Positions 62,490 to 64,000 of a stretch of DNA of 64,000 bases are shown here, one piece after another. A program made the translations under genes and the position numbers. This DNA comes from Pontiella sp964639125 (lineage in GTDB: Bacteria > Verrucomicrobiota > Kiritimatiellia > Kiritimatiellales > Pontiellaceae), in the NCBI GenBank assembly GCA_964639125.1, contig CAZWZW010000001.1, positions 1 to 64,000 of the forward strand, in the 5' to 3' direction. The notes below the pieces were generated by a model. The model was not told the DNA's origin and made no database searches. It saw only the letters and a list, made by a program, of their open reading frames with translations. Each line of letters begins with the position of its first letter. The stretch's first letter is position 1.

Positions 62490-63107
62490 ATGGGCGTATT
62501 TGTAAAAATTTGTGGAATCTGCTCGGAGGGTGACCTCGAGCAGATTTCTGCTTTTAAGCCCGACGCAGTGGGCTTCATTCAGTGGCCCCGATCGAAACGC
62601 TATGTTGCTCCGGAGACCGTTGGTCAATGGGATACGATTGGGGGCATTAAACGCGTTGGCGTATTCGTGGATCCCTCCGAATCCGAGTTGGTTCATGCCG
62701 TTGAATCTGCCCGATTCGATGTGGTGCAGGTTCATCGCATTTCCAATGATTGGACCGTCAAGCGTTCAGTATTCCAAGACATGGAGTTTTGGAGAGCGCT
62801 TAATCCCGATGAATTTGAATCGGTCGGAACCGGATTCGTTTTTGATCGCTGTCTGGTGGATTCCTACGATCCGGAAACCATCGGAGGCACCGGGCAGACC
62901 TGCGACTGGAACCAGGCTCGCGAGCTGATCGATGCGATGGAAACGCCAATCCTGCTTGCCGGTGGCCTGACACCGGATAATGTGGCTGCGGCCATTGAGA
63001 CCGTTGTCCCTTGGGGCGTCGATGTCAGTTCGGGGGTCGAGATTGAACCCGGAAAAAAAGACATCAGGAAGGTCAAAGCCTTTATTGCTGCTTGCAGGGC
63101 GCTATGA
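62490..63107 (+). CDS. trpF: Phosphoribosylanthranilate isomerase
   Basis: 205 aa. VKICGICSEGDLEQ carries the catalytic Cys; SYDPETIGGTGQTCDW holds the phosphate/Asp region; ILLAGGLTPDNVAAAI and DVSSGVE are the phosphate-binding end of the TIM barrel. It catalyses an Amadori rearrangement in tryptophan synthesis. No other trp genes adjoin it. The stop overlaps the gluQ start (ATGA). Confidence 0.92.
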   Translation: MGVFVKICGICSEGDLEQISAFKPDAVGFIQWPRSKRYVAPETVGQWDTIGGIKRVGVFVDPSESELVHAVESARFDVVQVHRISNDWTVKRSVFQDMEFWRALNPDEFESVGTGFVFDRCLVDSYDPETIGGTGQTCDWNQARELIDAMETPILLAGGLTPDNVAAAIETVVPWGVDVSSGVEIEPGKKDIRKVKAFIAACRAL

Positions 63108-64000
63108 ACCTCAGTTCCCTTCCCGAAGGAGTGACGACCCGGTTTGCCCCAAGCCTGACTGGTTATCTGCATCTAGGGCATGTGCTGCACATGCTTTATG
63201 TATGGGGAATTGCCCGCGCCAAGGGGGGTAAAGTGATTTCGCGAATCGAGGATCACGACCTTTCGCGCCGCCGCCCAGAATATGAACGCGCCATTCTGGA
63301 TGATATGGAATGGCTCGGCTTTACCCCTGATTGCGGCATCTCGGCAGCAGAGACCGCGAGGTATTCGCTATACCGCCAAAGCGATTCTTCCGGGGTCTAC
63401 GAAGAGGTGCTTGCAGAGTTGTACAAAAAAGGTTTTGTGTATGGCTGTGAATGTAGTCGTAGGGAAATCTTTAAAAAGCAATCGGATGGACAGGGCGAAC
63501 TGTGTTATCCGGGAACCTGTGAAAATAAGAACCTTCCACTCGAGGGCAACACGGTCCGTTTCCGCCTGCCGGCGGGAGCGGTTTCCTTTTGCGATATTTC
63601 GTTGGGGGAATGCCATCAAGCCCCTATGGGGCAATGCGGTGATTTTTCGTTGCGCGATCGGCAAGGTCAGTGGACCTACCAGTTTTGTTGCGTATGCGAT
63701 GATATCCGTCATGGCGTCGACCTTGTGATTCGCGGGGAGGATATTCTCTCCAGTACGGGACGGCAGATTGTGTTGTTCAAGGCGCTGGGCGAAGAGCCTC
63801 CTCGCTATCTTCATCATGCGTTGGTTTGCGATGAACATGGCGAAAAGCTCAGCAAACGGCAACGTTCCGAAAGTGTCACCCAAATGCGCGAAGCGGGCGT
63901 GTCTGCTTCCGAAATCATTGGCTTGGCTGCCTTTGCCAGCGGTTTAATACCCGATCAGAGGCCAATTCGTCTTGAGGAGGCGCTTGCGTTGTTGGTTTCC
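63104..64000 (+). CDS. gluQ: Glutamyl-Q tRNA(Asp) synthetase, 3' truncated by the window
   Basis: Partial: 299 codons and open at the window edge. Start ATG 63104 within ATGA of trpF. Class I synthetase HIGH-type motif LTGYLHLGHVLH, zinc motif CECSRREI with CYPGTC, DLVIRGEDIL and EKLSKRQR (KMSKS-type). No anticodon-binding domain is seen so far; the chain appears to be the short GluQRS form that glutamylates queuosine in tRNA-Asp. A truncated GltX is less likely because of the zinc motif. Confidence 0.88.
   Translation, partial: MNLSSLPEGVTTRFAPSLTGYLHLGHVLHMLYVWGIARAKGGKVISRIEDHDLSRRRPEYERAILDDMEWLGFTPDCGISAAETARYSLYRQSDSSGVYEEVLAELYKKGFVYGCECSRREIFKKQSDGQGELCYPGTCENKNLPLEGNTVRFRLPAGAVSFCDISLGECHQAPMGQCGDFSLRDRQGQWTYQFCCVCDDIRHGVDLVIRGEDILSSTGRQIVLFKALGEEPPRYLHHALVCDEHGEKLSKRQRSESVTQMREAGVSASEIIGLAAFASGLIPDQRPIRLEEALALLVS

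Overview
The window (about 57% GC, dense short intergenic gaps, many ATGA/TAATG overlaps) looks like the chromosome of a heterotrophic marine-type bacterium of the PVC superphylum. Kiritimatiellota (Pontiella-like) is my best guess: sulfatases beside a glycosaminoglycan lyase, a strongly diverged FtsZ, a TPR-plus-Exb transport module and type II secretion genes. This placement is inference; no rRNA is present.

Layout. 1-72 resembles the 3' end (domains V/VI) of a group II intron. 166-9965 is housekeeping and unlinked genes: oligoribonuclease, PhnA-like zinc protein, Ldh-2 family dehydrogenase, glycosyltransferase, lipoprotein, tsaD, an unknown protein and smc. 10210-42319 is a roughly 32 kb catabolic island. 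It opens with a tightly packed operon: two sulfatases, a GH29 alpha-L-fucosidase, a chondroitin ABC lyase (PL8) fused to a DUF1961 domain, a CBM9-like protein and an SGNH esterase. An AraC regulator and an amino-sugar operon follow: ROK kinase, PIG-L deacetylase, nagB, two N-acetylhexosamine 1-kinase (NahK-like) genes and a UDP-sugar epimerase. Then come a sugar nucleotidyltransferase, an SSS transporter and a complete Ashwell-type hexuronate pathway (uxaC, uxuB, uxuA, two kdgK-like kinases, eda) under a LacI regulator. Embedded in it is a LarA-family nickel epimerase between two 6-phosphogluconate dehydrogenases.

Taken together the island reads as a system for a fucosylated, sulfated chondroitin-like polymer: lyase, sulfatases and fucosidase release fucose, sulfate, GalNAc and hexuronate; GalNAc goes through a NahK/uridylyltransferase/epimerase route or through kinase/deacetylase/NagB; hexuronate goes to KDG, KDPG, pyruvate and glyceraldehyde-3-phosphate, perhaps with a side branch mannonate-gluconate-6-phosphogluconate-ribulose-5-phosphate. 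Two candidate operator motifs tie the parts together: CTCAAA-N2-TTGAG-type palindromes at the LacI-linked promoters, and TGTCGCAAAT at the sulfatase-operon and transporter promoters. No SusC/D pair, unsaturated glucuronyl hydrolase (GH88/GH105), KduI or sulfatase maturase is in the window.

42429-64000 is core genome: ftsQ-ftsA-ftsZ, a metallo-beta-lactamase-fold hydrolase, type II secretion genes gspI-J-K-L-M, a YdjM-like membrane protein, tRNA-Gly(CCC), ruvB, a parvulin, a tyrosine phosphatase, a Crp/Fnr regulator, prfA, rpmE, a TPR-TPR-ExbB-ExbD-ExbD operon, an azoreductase, trpF and the start of gluQ, which runs off the end. Four palindromic extragenic repeats of REP/BIME type lie between genes. 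No stretch longer than 300 bases lacks a gene.
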